Of a stretch of 64,000 bases of DNA, positions 1-12,298 are shown in pieces (position 1 is the first letter of the stretch; every line of letters starts with the position of its first letter). The stretch covers positions 5,458,861 to 5,522,860 of the forward strand of contig NC_091097.1 in NCBI RefSeq assembly GCF_024713975.1. The letters are read 5' to 3'. A program made the translations under genes and the position numbers. Below the pieces are notes generated by a model. The model ran no database searches, was not told the DNA's origin, and saw only the letters and a list, made by a program, of their open reading frames with translations. The DNA is from Paralichthys olivaceus. Taxonomy: Eukaryota > Chordata > Actinopteri > Pleuronectiformes > Paralichthyidae.

Positions 1-1814
1 TTTGAACTCGAGGAGTCGAGGGCAGATTACCCGCGCCGCAGTAATGACAACCTGAACATAATCGAAGGTGATCCCTTTGGGCAGACTTAGTGCCTGGTTC
101 TCCGTAAACACATGGAGGGAAGTGACCGCCAGCTTCTCCACTGCCACCAGGAAGCAGTCGAGCTTCTCCAGGCCAACCAAAGTGTCCTTGAGCACAGCAT
201 CCAGCTCCTTCTGCAGCTCTGCACGCCTGCTGTCTGCGGTCATTTGGGTCACCTTGCTTTTCAAATATTCCCAAAAGGTCTTACCATTTTGGTCGATGCG
301 GTCAGCCCTCTCTTTGATATCTTTCATCATGTTTAATTCTGTCTTCCTACCGAGCCCCCATTTAGAGACGTCCTCACAGAATCGTCTTACAGTGTTGATG
401 TGGGTGAGAGTGTCTGTGACATAGCGGCACAAAACCTGCTGTAGCTCCATTCTGTAATAAGACATAAAGAATCAATAACTTTGGACATTTCATTTAACTC
501 CCTGAGCAGAAAATGTCACTGAAAGACTGAGTCTTTGTAGTCATTTACTTTTTTGTTTGGTTTCTTTCTTTTTGTGGTGACTTTTGTCTCTTTGTGTTTG
601 TGGTGACTTTTGTCTCTTTGTGTTTGTGGTCATTTTGTGTCTGTGGTTTTGTAATCATTTTATGTTTCTTTGTGGTTGTTATGTTGTCACTTTATTCTCT
701 TGGTGATTGTTTTGTTTCACTTCTTCTTTGTTCGGTTTATTGGTGAGTGGCAAATTGCATTACTGGCATCTTTGTGGTTGTTTTTTCTTTTTGTTGTTTT
801 GTTTTGTTTCTGTTTGTGGTCATTCCGTCTCTTTTTGCTATTTGGTATTCTGTGTCTTTACAGTTAATTGTTTTGTCACATTTTTGTTGGTTTAGTCTCT
901 CTGTCATTGTTTTGTGTTGCTTTGTAGTTCTTAGCCTCTTTGTGTGTCAGGAATTGGGGAAAAGTAGTTTCCAAAAGCAGGAGCCAGTAAAATAACACAA
1001 AATGTCCCTTTAGCCAGTAAAATAGCACAAAATGTCCCTGGCTGAAAGCAGAAGTTGACAAGTGAAAGACGACAAACTGACAAAGACAAAGAGACTTATT
1101 TACACAAGGGAGGCAGGGATGATTGAACAAAGGTGAAACGCATGAGGATCAGGTGCAGACGGTCACAGAGGGCGCCAACAGGGCAGAGGCAGGAAATAAA
1201 ACTTAACAGATAAGGAGCAAAATTTCCAAATAAAACAGGAAATGCAGAACTCAGAATCAACACAAATCTAAACAAACAAAGAAAAACACCACAAGGAAAA
1301 GTGTTCAACAAAATCCAAAAATTCTAGCTAAAGACTCAGAGTCATGAGTTCATGGTTGTTTTGTTTCTCTTTCCATTTTGTGTTTGACTGTGTCAGGTCA
1401 TGTGTCTTGGCCTTTGTTCAAAGAAACTGTTGACATGTCTAGGTCAAGGAGCTCAATGTCAGCAGGTGTGTCAACATGTGACTTCATTCACTACACTTTA
1501 CCTCAAATGGAAAAAGAGTTATCTGTTTTGATTTTAAAGATCTCAAATATGAATATTTGTTTTAAAAAAACACAAAAACTTCAAAATTTGACTCAAAAAC
1601 AGCACTTGAATAAATGTACTTATAGGCTACATTTCACTTGTGGATTTCTACATTTATTTGATACAAAAAAGAAAAACAAACTCAGCATCAGTCCTTATAG
1701 TACACACAAGGATAAAAAACACTCAACTCCCAAATGTATCCAGAAAAAGTTACTTGAAATATTGTCTCTCTCTCTTTTCTGCACTAAAGTCAAACTTTAC
1801 CTTGCAGCAGACAT
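1..1814 (-). CDS. apol: APOL copy 0, 5' part (exon 1 and partial exon 2)
   Basis: This is the first APOL-like gene of the array, cut by the left window edge, so the rest of exon 2 and exons 3-4 are outside. Coding exon 1 is 1801-1814 (start codon at 1814, encodes MSAA plus two bases) and is followed by a GTAAAG donor. Exon 2 occupies 1-451 and follows a TTATTACAG acceptor. Joining AG from exon 1 to A from exon 2 gives Arg and keeps the frame into MELQQVLCRY. The exon 2 protein resembles copy 1, with the shorter linker ADRIDQNGKTFWEY. A longer read of exon 2 starting MSYYR runs through the acceptor and is not used. The exon 1 splice is inferred from phase agreement only. Confidence 0.75.
550..935. 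repeat. T/G-rich imperfect minisatellite in APOL intron 1
   Basis: Degenerate units of the type TTTGTGGTCATTTTGTGTCT run through intron 1. Copy 0 has one extra 27-bp duplication (571-626) compared with copy 1. The same tract recurs in the other units at about 7765-8130, 16040-16400, 21905-22265, 23580-23846, 29350-29495, 35980-36125, 39690-40050, 42823-42968 and 46530-46890. It yields short phenylalanine-rich open frames that are not genes. Confidence 0.7.
979..1043. repeat. Two-copy 33-bp direct repeat in APOL intron 1
   Basis: A motif containing AGCCAGTAAAATA followed by CACAAAATGTCCCT occurs twice in tandem, with a 33-bp period, and is kept in every unit of the array. It accounts for the repeated FVLFYWL string in a spurious minus-strand reading frame. 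Confidence 0.6.
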
Positions 1815-1956
1815 TTCCCCCTCTGGCTTCACTTCTTTACTGGGACTTCGTCGCTTCACTAGTTGCTCTGATACAATGAAAACCTGCTGCTTGTTTCTGG
1901 GCAGCACGTGAGAAGAACTAAATCCCCAATAGCTGAGATACTGTGCGGTTGTTTGG

Positions 1957-1966
1957 TTTCGTTTTC
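1957..1966 (-). promoter_or_regulatory. ISRE-like site, APOL copy 0
   Basis: The minus strand reads GAAAACGAAA, an exact match to the GAAANNGAAA core bound by IRF/ISGF3 factors. It lies 143 bp upstream of the exon 1 start codon. Human APOL genes are interferon-responsive, which supports the reading. No TATA box was seen, and the transcription start is unknown, so the site may be just upstream of exon 1 or inside it. An E-box CACGTG lies between this site and the start codon. Confidence 0.6.
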
Positions 1967-2226
1967 CTTTCTCCACATCAGCAGGATGGGCCACACCCAT
2001 TCTTACATTTAACTCATTCAATCCTGAAACTCAGTTTGGTTGCGAAAAATGAATGAATAAATAACTAAATAAATAAATAAGTAGGGTGAATTCAGGTCAT
2101 TTGGGACTGTGGGACACCTAAGCTCAAGTTTGTTTATTTCATGTTTAGAAAATCAGGACTTTTAGTGTAGTCAGTCATTATCAACCTAGAATTGCTTGAC
2201 AAGGTCAATGACACAAAAGTCTGACA

Positions 2227-3030
2227 AGAGATAGTTCACTGAAAATTCACTCATTATTTATTCACCTCTATGCCGATGGAGGGGTGGGTGAAGTGTTTGA
2301 GTCCACCTGAAACGGCTAAGCTTGCAGACGTTAGTATTTCTGACGGTGCCTGAATGCACCTGGTCGGGAAATATCAGCAGACATGTAGGCTTAAAGGTTC
2401 AGTGACATCTAGTGGTGAAGTTTCATGTTGCAGCTGAATACCCCTCGTCTCACCCTCCCTTTCCAAACATGAAAGAGAAACTGTGGTAGACTTCAGTTGT
2501 CATAAAAACTCAAAAGGTGTTCAGTTAGTCCAGTCTGGACTAATGTAAAAAACATGGCGGCCTCCACAGAGGGGACCCCCCCTCCAGGTAAATATAAAGT
2601 TTTTAAATATAAAGGGCCCATTGTAGGGTAAAGAAAAGGACAATTCGTACAATTTTGATGAAACACACTAGTAAAAAAATCACTAAGATTATTGTATATT
2701 CAGTTTCTGCCAATAGATCCCTTTCCTCTAAATCTTACACACTGGAACTTTAAAACACGGTGTAAATGTTCTCACTTTGAGTCAAATTTCAATGCTGGGG
2801 CTTGCAGACACTTGCATGACACCACACCAGCAGTGTGGAGGCATGTTGTGTTTTTGCTGTTGTTTTATTAAGTCTGAAGATTTGGTCATGGGTTAATTCA
2901 ATTGTATTGGATTCTGCTCTAAAAAAGTTTACCCCTGAGACTCTAAAAGAGTTTTGTGGACTCAAACATCAGCATAGTATTGAGTAAATAATGAGTGAGT
3001 TTTCATTTTTCTGTGAACTATCCCTTTAAA
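2227..3030. mobile_element. Outer MITE of a nested pair, copy 0 spacer
   Basis: The ends form imperfect terminal inverted repeats: the left end reads AGATAGTTCACTGAAAA and the right end, reverse-complemented, reads GGGATAGTTCACAGAAAAA, each continuing into CTCATTATTTA. Ends of this GGGATAGTTCAC type are common in fish non-autonomous DNA transposons. No coding sequence is present. A second element (2391-2753) is inserted inside it. Confidence 0.55.
2391..2753. mobile_element. Inner MITE, copy 0 spacer
   Basis: Begins TTAAAGGTTCAGTG and ends CACACTGGAACTTTAA, which are inverted copies of each other, with TTAA at both edges. It is an internal fish-type non-autonomous element with no coding capacity. 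Compared with the copy at 47895-48252, about 12 bp next to the left end are missing. Confidence 0.55.
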
Positions 3031-4916
3031 AAATCTATCATAAGAAAGACAATCTTCCTTATTGTTAACAAATTTTGTTTGTGATGTATCAAAGCAACAA
3101 AATATGCATTGAATTGTTGAAAATGTGATTTGTGCATTTATTTTACTTCCAAAAAATGTGTGTTGTTCCACTTTATCAAATATGATTGATAGTGTGGGGC
3201 AGCAAGCTTTGGATAATCTGGGACAGTCTTTAAATTTTCTAAATGGGGAAATATTCAATTCACTTCAATTTTAAATCATAATATACATTATCTCAAGGCA
3301 CTTGATATAGAAGGTCAGATATATGCTTTTAGGAACTTCCTGAAGTAAAAAAAATATAAAGAGATGTAGCATATGATCTGTAGTTGTCAGAGAGGAGTTA
3401 ATCGTTAATACAATCTGTCCCTGTCTGTTTAAACTGATTGTCTGGTTAGCTAACTAACGCAAAGTCTGTCCTGTGATCTGCAGCCATTGGTTTAATGAAA
3501 ACATGGAGAAGACAATGGGCTGATCCATGATGATGGACTGTTTGTTCCCTGAGTTGCCCCAATAGACTGGTGAATTATAGAATTAATAATCTGTTATTGT
3601 TATGGTTGCTTGCTGTTGATTGAATTTCAATAGATTTTTGTAAAAAAAATGTGATACAACTTCAACAGAATGTTTTTAATACATTTTATAGTTTCTTTAA
3701 TTAAACTAGGGTTCTTTATGAAAAAGTAGGACATTTATTTGTCAATATGAATTAATGTAATTTCAATAAATAATATATAGCCATTTAGTCATTTATTCAT
3801 ATTTTTTTTTAAATTGGTAATATTGAGCTTGACATGCATAAAGTAAGGTGATCTAGGTTGTTTTTTAAAAAAAAAAAAAAAGCCTAACTTGGTGTCCCAG
3901 ATGATCACATTTTTTGGCACAAAGAACACTAACAGCTATTCCATGTCTCCTCTTAGAATGATATCTCCATTCTTTCTTCTGGCGTGGTTAGAAAACATCT
4001 TAAGGATTGCAGAAAGGTATAATATGTTGATCTAATGTGTAAAACAGATATCAGAATTGGTCTTAGAAGTCAAAATGGCAAAAATTATACCACATTACCT
4101 AAATTCACCCTAAAAAAAAAAAGACGGTGCATCTCAAGGGGTTTCTCCTCTAACTAAATGGAAGCGGTAGTTGAAAATGAAAGTAATTTATTGACAGAGT
4201 TCCAAATGAGGTTTCAAACAAATGAAATGAAGCAAACAACAGAAAGGAGAACCTACGAGAGTTGTTCCAACAAACAAATGAATATAACCTAGAGCTAATG
4301 ATGCGAACTAAAAAAAAACAAACAACAGATGCAAAAATAAACTCTAATAAACTCTAAACCTGTTAACAAAACACAAAGTGAGCAACAGCCCAGAACCTAG
4401 TGAGGCTATACAAAAACACACTAAGTTTAACAATCAAACACTTCATTTCTATCACAGGCCTGGCTAACATCTAATGCCTGTTGTAACAAGAACTAGTCAA
4501 TAATTACATCTGACAAAAAGCTCTATGGCACACTGCTAATCAACCATCACTAGTGAAGCTTTAACTGGAGGTTATATAGGGCAGATGCTCTCCGGTGATT
4601 GGCATGGCGGCCTGGGGATCCGCCACTTTGGAGGAGGGAGAGGAAATGCCAGCAGGTGCTGCTGAGTGAAGGCAGGTCACGCCTCCACCTGTTGGACCCA
4701 ATCCTGCACCCAGGACCGCACAGCCTACTTAACATAAATACACACAAATATGACATATCCCAAGGAGATAGCCTGGCAGCTGTAACATACAGTCTAAATG
4801 AATTATTCAAATTGGATCACAGGACTTCAAATCTGAACCTGAGAACTGACAATTTAAATCACAGCTCTTAGGGGATAAAATCATTGATCTGTTGATTTTT
4901 CAAAAACCAAGACTCT

Positions 4917-4922
4917 TTAATC
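4917..4922 (-). terminator. Candidate poly(A) signal, APOL copy 1
   Basis: ATTAAA on the minus strand about 170 nt past the stop codon, followed by a T/G-rich stretch (TTGGTTTTTG). A canonical AATAAA also occurs further down at 4187-4192, so a longer 3' UTR is possible. Confidence 0.35.
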
Positions 4923-5092
4923 TTACAGGGGCATGTTTAAATCAAATCACAACCTAAAAATCAAAAGTGGAATTGTGGAATCTGAGAATTTTGATGATCC
5001 TAATACAAAGATACGGGAGAGCAGCTAAAGGATACATTTTGTTGATTTTGCACTTTACATTAATATATAATTTGTTCTGAGCATGACTGTGT

Positions 5093-8000
5093 TCAGTAAC
5101 ACATGTCCATGTCTTCTTCTCTTTGCTCCTTCACATCCATCTCTGGATAAAATGGTGTCTCCAGAACAGCTTTTCTTTTCATTGACGTTTCCAGGCCTTC
5201 ACACAGGGAGTCGTGGATCCCCTGCCACGAATCCATCTCTGACTTCCACAGAGTAGCTCTGGACCTGATAAACAGTGAGATCTCGGTCTTGTTGCCTTTG
5301 GCCAGACTGATGCTGTCCTTACAAATGAAGAAGATATCCATGCCAAGGAAGAGAGCGTTGACTGCAATTAAACCTGCCCTGGCTGACTTGGAGAGAGCAA
5401 GAGGCCCTTTGGCGACTGCCTGACCAATATCTGGTATGTCTGCAGCCACCCTGGGCACATTACGTAATGACTTACCTTCCTCAACCACCACCTTACCAAC
5501 ACCTGCAATCACTTCTTCACTTTTCAACAACTTAATAGCAGAGGAAGCATCAACTATTGCATCAATACCTTTTCCAATAGCACCAACTGTACCAAGACCC
5601 TTGCTAATGCCCAGAGCCACTTCAATGATACTCTCTTCTATTTTGGAGTCGGCTTGACTGGTCACTTTGTCCAGACATTCCTGGAGACTCTGCACATCCT
5701 CCATGAAGCTCTGGAAAACCTCTCTTGCTTTCTTCTGTTGTGTAGCATTTACTCCGATCTCGGTGGCGGTGGTGACTAGGCTGTTGACGCCACTGGTGAT
5801 TCCCAGACCTATCCCAGTTACTGTCAGAGCAAGAGACAACCCTGCTGTCACAGGCATTAACGCCAAGCCAACAATGGAGAGCACACCCCCAGTTGCCCCC
5901 ACAGAGCTGCCTGCCACGCTGGAGATCTTTGCCCCCATATGCATCCTGTCGAGCTGAGTTGCATTCTTCTCCAGCTCGTTGAGAAACTCCAGCATCCTGG
6001 GCTGTCGCTTGCTGAAGTCAGTGATGAAGTCAGAGCATGATTCTTCTTGAAACAAGTACACCATCCTGAAGTGCTTGTTCATCCTGATGAAGACAAAAGA
6101 GGACATTAAGCGTAAGAATAAATAAAAATCTTTTTAGATGCTACCTTAAAGACCCCACAAACTAAACATTGTCCCATTTTAAATTACCCTGTCCTTGTGC
6201 TAAATGTTTTTGCTGATCTCTCTTTTCTCCTGGAATTTCCTCTGAAATCTTTAACTTCCTGTGACTATAAATTCTTCCTGTCATCACTCAGCATGCAGGA
6301 AACTACGCTGTCTGATTTAACAGCTGAATCCACAGGTGTGGGCAAAGAGGGTGGAGAGAATAATAATAGTAATAAAAAGCTTTGTTCCTTTAGCAATACA
6401 AGGTGCTTCACAAACTGCAAACAGAAGTATGAAAATCGTATAAAAAGCAAGATCAGACTTAGCAGTGCAGTTAAACAAAAAAAGATAAAAGAAAAACAAC
6501 AAAACAATAAAAGAAAAAAGTATAGGACATAAATGAAATAAATATATTATCTCCTTTTTAAATGGATCTGACATAAAGTTTGTGCCAAACCATAACTTAA
6601 ACCATAAAAACATGTGCCCTTTGTTTTAAGCCTGGTTCGTGGGATTTTAAACAGCTTTTGATTCTCTGATCAAGAGTAAAATGATAAATAACATGACCAA
6701 CACACAGGCTTAACAAAATAGGGCCAAGGACAGAGCCTTGTGGGACCCCACATCACATAAATGCAAAAGACAAACTGAATGAAAAAGATAAATAAATTAA
6801 GAGGCTCCTGCGTCTGTTTAGAAGAGTTGTATGATCCACTGTAACAAAGGTTGCACTCAAGTCCAGTAAGTAGTGTGAAAGTAGCTTAAACAACACTTAC
6901 CTGATCTCATCCAGCTGATTGATGTGATCAAGCATCCTCTGCATGTCGTCTCCAGGCAGATCCTCATCAAAGTTCACCACAGTTTCCATCGTGATTTCTG
7001 AGGGAAAGTCACTGAAGGAGCTGAGAAAGACAGTTACACTTACTTCCTGCACTAAATGTTTCCCACTGTGGAATGTGTCACGTTGTTCATGAAACGTCCG
7101 TTTACCTTTTTGATAACATCTCGCAGATTTTCTCTGTGGTCTGTATGTACTTGTCCAACTCATACGACAGCACTTCCACATTTGGAAGTATGGGCTGGAA
7201 GAAGACTTGTGCATCTCTTTTGAACTCGAGGAGTCGAGGGCAGATTACCCGCGCCGCAGTAATGACAACCTGAACATAATCGAAGGTGATCCCTTTGGGC
7301 AGACTTAGTGCCTGGTTCTCCGTAAACACATGGAGGGAAGTGACCGCCAGCTTCTCCACTGCCACCAGGAAGCAGTCGAGCTTCTCCAGGCCAACCAAAG
7401 TGTCCTTGAGCACAGCATCCAGCTCCTTCTGCAGCTCTGCACGCCTGCTGTCTGCGGTCATTTGGGTCACCTTGCTTTTCAAATATTCCCAAAAGGTCTT
7501 ACCATTTTGGTCGATGCGGTCAGCCCTCTCTTTGATATCTATCATCATGTTTAATTCTGTCTCCCTACCGAGCCCCCATTTAGAGACGTCCTCACAGAAT
7601 CGTCTTACAGTGTTGATGTGGGTGAGAGTGTCTGTGACGTAGCGGCACAAAACCTGCTGTAGCTCCATTCTGTAATAAGACATAAAGAATCAATAACTTT
7701 GGACATTTCATTTAACTCCCTGAGCAGAAAATGTCACTGAAAGACTGAGTCTTTGTAGTCATTTACTTTTTTGTTTGGTTTCTTTCTTTTTGTGGTGACT
7801 TTTGTCTCTTTGTGTTTGTGGTCATTTTGTGTCTGTGGTTTTGTAATCATTTTATGTTTCTTTGTGGTTGTTATGTTGTCACTTTATTCTCTTGGTGATT
7901 GTTTTGTTTCACTTCTTCTTTGTTCGGTTTATTGGTGAGTGGCAAATTGCATTGCTGGCATCTTTGTGGTTGTTTTTTCTTTTTGTTGTTTTGTTTTGTT

Positions 8001-8997
8001 TCTGTTTGTGGTCATTATGTCTCTTTTTGCTTTTTGGGATTCTGTGTCTTTACAGTTAATTGTTTTGTCACATTTTTGGTTGTTTAGTCTCTCTGTCATT
8101 GTTTTGTGTCGCTTTGTAGTTTTTAGCCTCTTAGTGTGTCAGGAATTGGGGAAAAGCAGGTTCCAAAGCAGGAGCCAGTAAAATAACACAAAATGTCCCT
8201 TTAGCCAGTAAAATAGCACAAAATGTCCCTGGCTAAAAGCAGAAGTTGACAAGTGAAAGACGACAAACTGACAAAGACAAGGAGACTTATTTACACAAGG
8301 GAGGCAGGGATGATTGAACAAAGGTGAAACGCATGAGGATCAGATGCAGACGGTCACAGAGGGCGCCAACAGGGCAGAGGCAGGAAATAAAACTTAACAC
8401 ATAAGGAGCAAAATTTCCAAATAAAACAGGAAATGCAGAACTCAGAATCAACACAAATCTAAACAAACAAAGAAAAACACCACAAGGAAAAGTGTTCAAC
8501 AAAAATCCAAAAATTCTAGCTAAAGACTCAGAGTCGTGAGTTCATGGTTGCTTTGTTTCTCTTTCGATTTTGTGTTTGACTGTGTCGTGTCTTGGCCTTT
8601 GTTCAAAGAAACTGTTGACGTGTCTAGGTCAAGGAGCTCAATGTCAGCAGGTGTGTCAACATGTGACTTCATTCACTACACTTTACCTCAAATGGAAAAA
8701 GAGTTATCTGTTTTGATTTTAAAGATCTCAAATATGAATATTTGTTTTAAAAAAACACAAAAACTTCAAAATTTGACTCAAAAACAGCACTTGAATAAAT
8801 GTACTTATAGGCTACATTTCACTTGTGGATTTCTACATTTATTTGATACAAAAAAGAAAAACAAACTCAGCATCAGTCCTTATAGTACACACAAGGATAA
8901 AAAACACTCAACTCCCAAATGTATCCAGAAAAAGTTACTTGAAATATTGTCTCTCTCATTTCTGCACTAAAGTCAAACTTTACCTTGCAGCAGACAT
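5093..8997 (-). CDS. apol: Apolipoprotein L-like protein, APOL copy 1 (four exons)
   Basis: My model has exon 1 at 8984-8997, exon 2 at 7106-7669, exon 3 at 6901-7020 and exon 4 at 5093-6083, giving 562 codons plus stop. All junctions have GT/AG and are phase 2, so the frame is kept throughout. Exon 3 has a second usable acceptor 9 bp downstream (exon start 7011) in the same phase. Exon 2 encodes a mostly helical N-terminal region; exon 3 is an acidic linker (NFDEDLPGDDMQRMLDHINQ). Exon 4 is the APOL core: a glycine-rich hydrophobic hairpin about 55-110 residues into the exon (AGSSVGATGGVLSIVGLALM and following), then an amphipathic middle and a C-terminal hydrophobic segment (GLIAVNALFLGMDIFF). 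APOL-family proteins associate with membranes and lipids, and several human members form ion-conducting pores. Relative to copies 2 and 3, exon 2 lacks 30 nt. The family call is from sequence recognition; the splice model is inference. Confidence 0.85.
6630..6890 (-). mobile_element. LINE reverse-transcriptase fragment in APOL intron 3
   Basis: The minus strand encodes, in order, a degraded LLDLSATFVTVDHTTLL segment (about 6810-6880) and then GVPQGSVLGPIL (about 6716-6752). These correspond to consecutive conserved blocks of non-LTR retrotransposon RT of the L2/CR1/Rex1 type (consensus FDTVDH and GVPQGSVLGP). One catalytic-region aspartate is changed to valine and stop codons intervene, so it is a dead fragment. 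Shorter versions remain in copy 2 (about 13850-14060) and copy 3 (about 20770-20990). Confidence 0.65.
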
Positions 8998-9139
8998 TTC
9001 CCCCTCTGGCTTCACTTCTTTACTGGGACTTCGTCGCTTCACTAGTTGCTCTGATACAATGAAAACCTGCTGCTTGTTTCTGGACAGCACGTGAGAAGAA
9101 CTAAATCCCCAATAGCTGAGATACTGTGCGGTTGTTTGG

Positions 9140-9149
9140 TTTCGTTTTC
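9140..9149 (-). promoter_or_regulatory. ISRE-like site, APOL copy 1
   Basis: Same GAAAACGAAA core in the same position relative to exon 1 as in copy 0. The E-box CACGTG is at 9088-9093 between it and the start codon. Sequence further upstream matches copy 0 for several kilobases, so this copy keeps the longest native promoter context in the window. Confidence 0.6.
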
Positions 9150-9410
9150 CTTTCTCCACATCAGCAGGATGGGCCACACCCATTCTTACATTTAACTCAT
9201 TCAATCCTGAAACTCAGTTTGGTTGCGAAAAATGAATGAATAAATAACTAAATAAATAAATAAGTAGGGTGAATTCAGGTCATTTGGGACTGTGGGACAC
9301 CTAAGCTCAAGTTTGTTTATTTCATGTTTAGAAAATCAGGACTTTTAGTGTAGTCAGTCATTATCAACCTAGAATTGCTTGACAAGGTCAATGACACAAA
9401 ACTCTGACAA

Positions 9411-10208
9411 GAGATAGTTCACTGAAAATTCACTCATTATTTATTCACCTCTATGCCGATGGAGGGGTGGGCGACGTGTTTGAGTCCACCTGAAACGGCT
9501 AAGCTTGCAGACGTTAGTATTTCTGACGGTGCCTGAATGCACCTGGTCGGGAAATATCAGCAGACATGTAGGCTTAAAGGTTCAGTGACATCTAGTGGTG
9601 AAGTTTCATGTTGCAGCTGAATACCCCTCGTCTCACCCTCCCTTTCCAAACATGAAAAAGAACCTGTGGTAGACTTCAGTTGTCATAAAAACTCAAAAGG
9701 TGTTCAGTTAGTCCAGTCTGGACTAATGTAAAAAACATGGCGGCCTCCACAGAGGGGACCCCCCCCTCCAGTTAAATATATTTAAATATAAAGGGCCCAT
9801 TGTAGGGTAAAGAAAAGGACAATTCGTACAATTTTGATGAAACACACTAGTAAAAAAATCACTAAGATTATTGTATATTCAGTTTCTGCCAATAGATCCC
9901 TTTCCTCTAAATCTTACACACTGGAACTTTAAAACACGGTGTAAATGTTCTCATTTTGAGTCGAATTTCAATGCCGGGGCTTGCAGACACTTGCATGACA
10001 CCACACCAGCAGTGTGGAGGCATGTTGTGTTTTTGCTGTTGTTTTATTAAGTCTGAAGATTTGGTCATGGGTTAATTCAATTGTATTGGATTCTGCTCTA
10101 AAAAAGTTTACCCCTGAGACTCTAAAAGAGTTTTGTGGACTCAAACATCAGCATAGTGTTGAGTAAATAATGAGTGAGTTTTCATTTTTCGGTGAACTAT
10201 CCCTTTAA
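9411..10208. mobile_element. Nested MITE pair, copy 1 spacer
   Basis: Same nested arrangement as in the copy 0 spacer, with the inner element at 9574-9932. It was copied as part of the gene duplication and was not inserted independently, because junctions and flanks match. Confidence 0.55.
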
Positions 10209-12121
10209 AAAATCTATCATAAGAAAGACAATCTTTCTTATTGTTAACAAATTTTGTTTGTGATGTATCAAAGCAACAAAATATGCATTGAATTGTTGAA
10301 AATGTGATTTGTGCATTAATTTTACTTCCAAAAAATTTGTGTTGTTCCACTTTATCAAATATGATTGATAGTGTGGGGCAGCAAGCTTTGGATAATCTGG
10401 GACAGTCTTTAAGTTTTCTAAATGGGGAAATATTCAATTTACTTCAATTTTAAATCATAATATACATTATCTCAAGGCACTTGACATAGAAGGTCAGATA
10501 TATGCTTTTAGGAACTTCCTGAAGTAAATAAAATATAAAGAGATGTAGCATATGATCAGTAGTTGTCAGAGAGGAGTTAATCGTTAATACAATCTGTCCC
10601 TGTCTGTTTAAACTGATTGTCTGGTTAGCTAACTAACGCAAAGTCTGTCCTGTGATCTGCAGCCATTGGTTTAATGAAAACATGGAGAAGACAATGGGCT
10701 GATCCATGACGATGGACTGTTTGTTCCCTGAGTTGCCCCAATAGACTGGTGAATTATAGAATTAATAATCTGTTATTGTTATGGTTGCTTGCTGTTGATT
10801 GAATTTCAATAGATTTTTGTAAAAAAAATGTGATACAACTTCAACAGAATGTTTTAAATTAATTTTATAGTTTCTTTAATTAAACTAGGGTTCTTTATGA
10901 AAAAGTAGGACATTTATTTGTCAATATGAATTAATGTAATTTCAATAAATAATATATAGTCATTTAGTCATTTATTCATATATTTTTTTTTAAATTGGTA
11001 ATATTGAGCTTGACATGCATAAAGTAAGGTGATCTAGGTTGTTTTTTTTTTTTAAAAAAAGCCTAAATTGGTGTCCCAGATGATCACATTTTTTGGCACA
11101 AAGAACAATAACAGCGATTCCATGTCTCCTCTTAGAATGATATCTCCATTCCTTCTTCTGGCGTGGTTAGAAAACATCTTAAGGATTGCAGAAAGGTATA
11201 ATATGTTGATCTAATGTGTAAAACAGATATCAGAATTGGTCTTAGAAGTCAAAATGGCAAAAATTATACCACATTACCTAAATTCACCCTAAAAAAAAAA
11301 GACGGTGCATCTCAGGGGGTTTCTCCTCTAACTAAATGGAAGCGGTAGTTGAAAATGAAAGTAATTTATTGACAGAGTTCCAAATGAGGTTTCAAACAAA
11401 TGAAATGAAGCAAACAACAGAAAGGAGAACCTACGAGAGTTGTTCCAACAAACAAATGAATATAACCTAGAGCTAATGATGCGAACTAAAAAAAAACAAA
11501 CAACAGATGCAAAAATAAACTCTAATAAACTCTAAACCTGTTAACAAAACACAAAGTGAGCAACAGCCCAGAACCTAGTGAGGCTATACAAAAACACACT
11601 AAGTTTAACAATCAAACACTTCATTTCTATCACAGGCCTGGCTAACATCTAATGCCTGTTGTAACAAGAACTTGTCAATAATTACATCTGACAAAAAGCT
11701 CTATGGCACACTGCTAATCAACCATCACTAGTGAAGCTTTAGCTGGAGGTTATATAGGGCAGATGCTCTCCGGTGATTGGCATGGCGGCCTGGGGATCCG
11801 CCACTTTGGAGGAGGGAGAGGAAATACCTCTTTATATACAGTCTATGGGAAATACCAGCAGGTGCTGCTGAGTGAAGGCAGGTCACGCCTCCACCTGTTG
11901 GACCCAATTCTGCACCCAGGACCGCACAGCCTACTTAACATAAATACACACAAATATGACATATCCCAAAGAGAAAGCCTGGCAGCTGTAACATACAGTC
12001 TAAATGAATTATTCAAATTGGATCACAGGACTTCAAATCTGAACCTGAGAACTGACAATGTAAATCACAGCTCTTAGGGGATAAAATCATTGATCTGTTG
12101 ATTTTTCAAAAACCAAGACTC

Positions 12122-12127
12122 TTTAAT
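12122..12127 (-). terminator. Candidate poly(A) signal, APOL copy 2
   Basis: ATTAAA in the equivalent position to copy 1, about 170 nt past the stop codon and with the same T/G-rich sequence downstream. Confidence 0.35.
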
Positions 12128-12298
12128 CTTACAGGGGCATGTTTAAATTAAATCACAACCTAAAAATCAAAAGTGGAATTGTGGAATCTGAGAATTTTGA
12201 TGATCCTAATACAAAGATACAGGAGAGCAGCTAAAGGATACATTTTGTTGATTTTGCACTTTACATTAATATATAATTTGTTCTGAGTATGACTGTGT

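Larger units (their letters stand above)
1967..5092. other. Intergenic spacer between APOL copies 0 and 1
   Basis: No gene is supported here. It holds a nested pair of MITEs (2227-3030), about 1 kb of AT-rich sequence with A and T homopolymers (3031-4100), and a stretch at 4100-4790 that resembles a dispersed-repeat fragment and contains the far AATAAA of copy 1. The candidate 3' UTR of copy 1 occupies the right end. Confidence 0.6.
9150..12298. other. Intergenic spacer between APOL copies 1 and 2
   Basis: Near-copy of 1967-5092 without a supported gene. It differs by point changes, homopolymer length changes (near 11,041) and a short insertion near 11,826-11,855 (CTTTATATACAGTCTATGGG). Confidence 0.6.

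Noticed and set aside
68..424. Plus-strand open frame MIPLGRLSAWF, recurring at each exon 2
   Set aside because: It is antisense to APOL exon 2, which has splice signals and family similarity on the minus strand; the frame is a shadow.
670..995. Phenylalanine/leucine/cysteine-rich plus-strand frames in intron 1
   Set aside because: They arise from the T/G-rich minisatellite and recur only because the array is duplicated.
1096..1311. 71-codon minus-strand frame present in every unit
   Set aside because: Its conservation follows from duplication; it has no domain, lies inside intron 1 and has no independent start context.
7669..7683. Upstream start giving MSYYR before MELQQ in exon 2
   Set aside because: The TTATTACAG acceptor lies within this extension, and joining exon 1 to the base after it gives an in-frame product.
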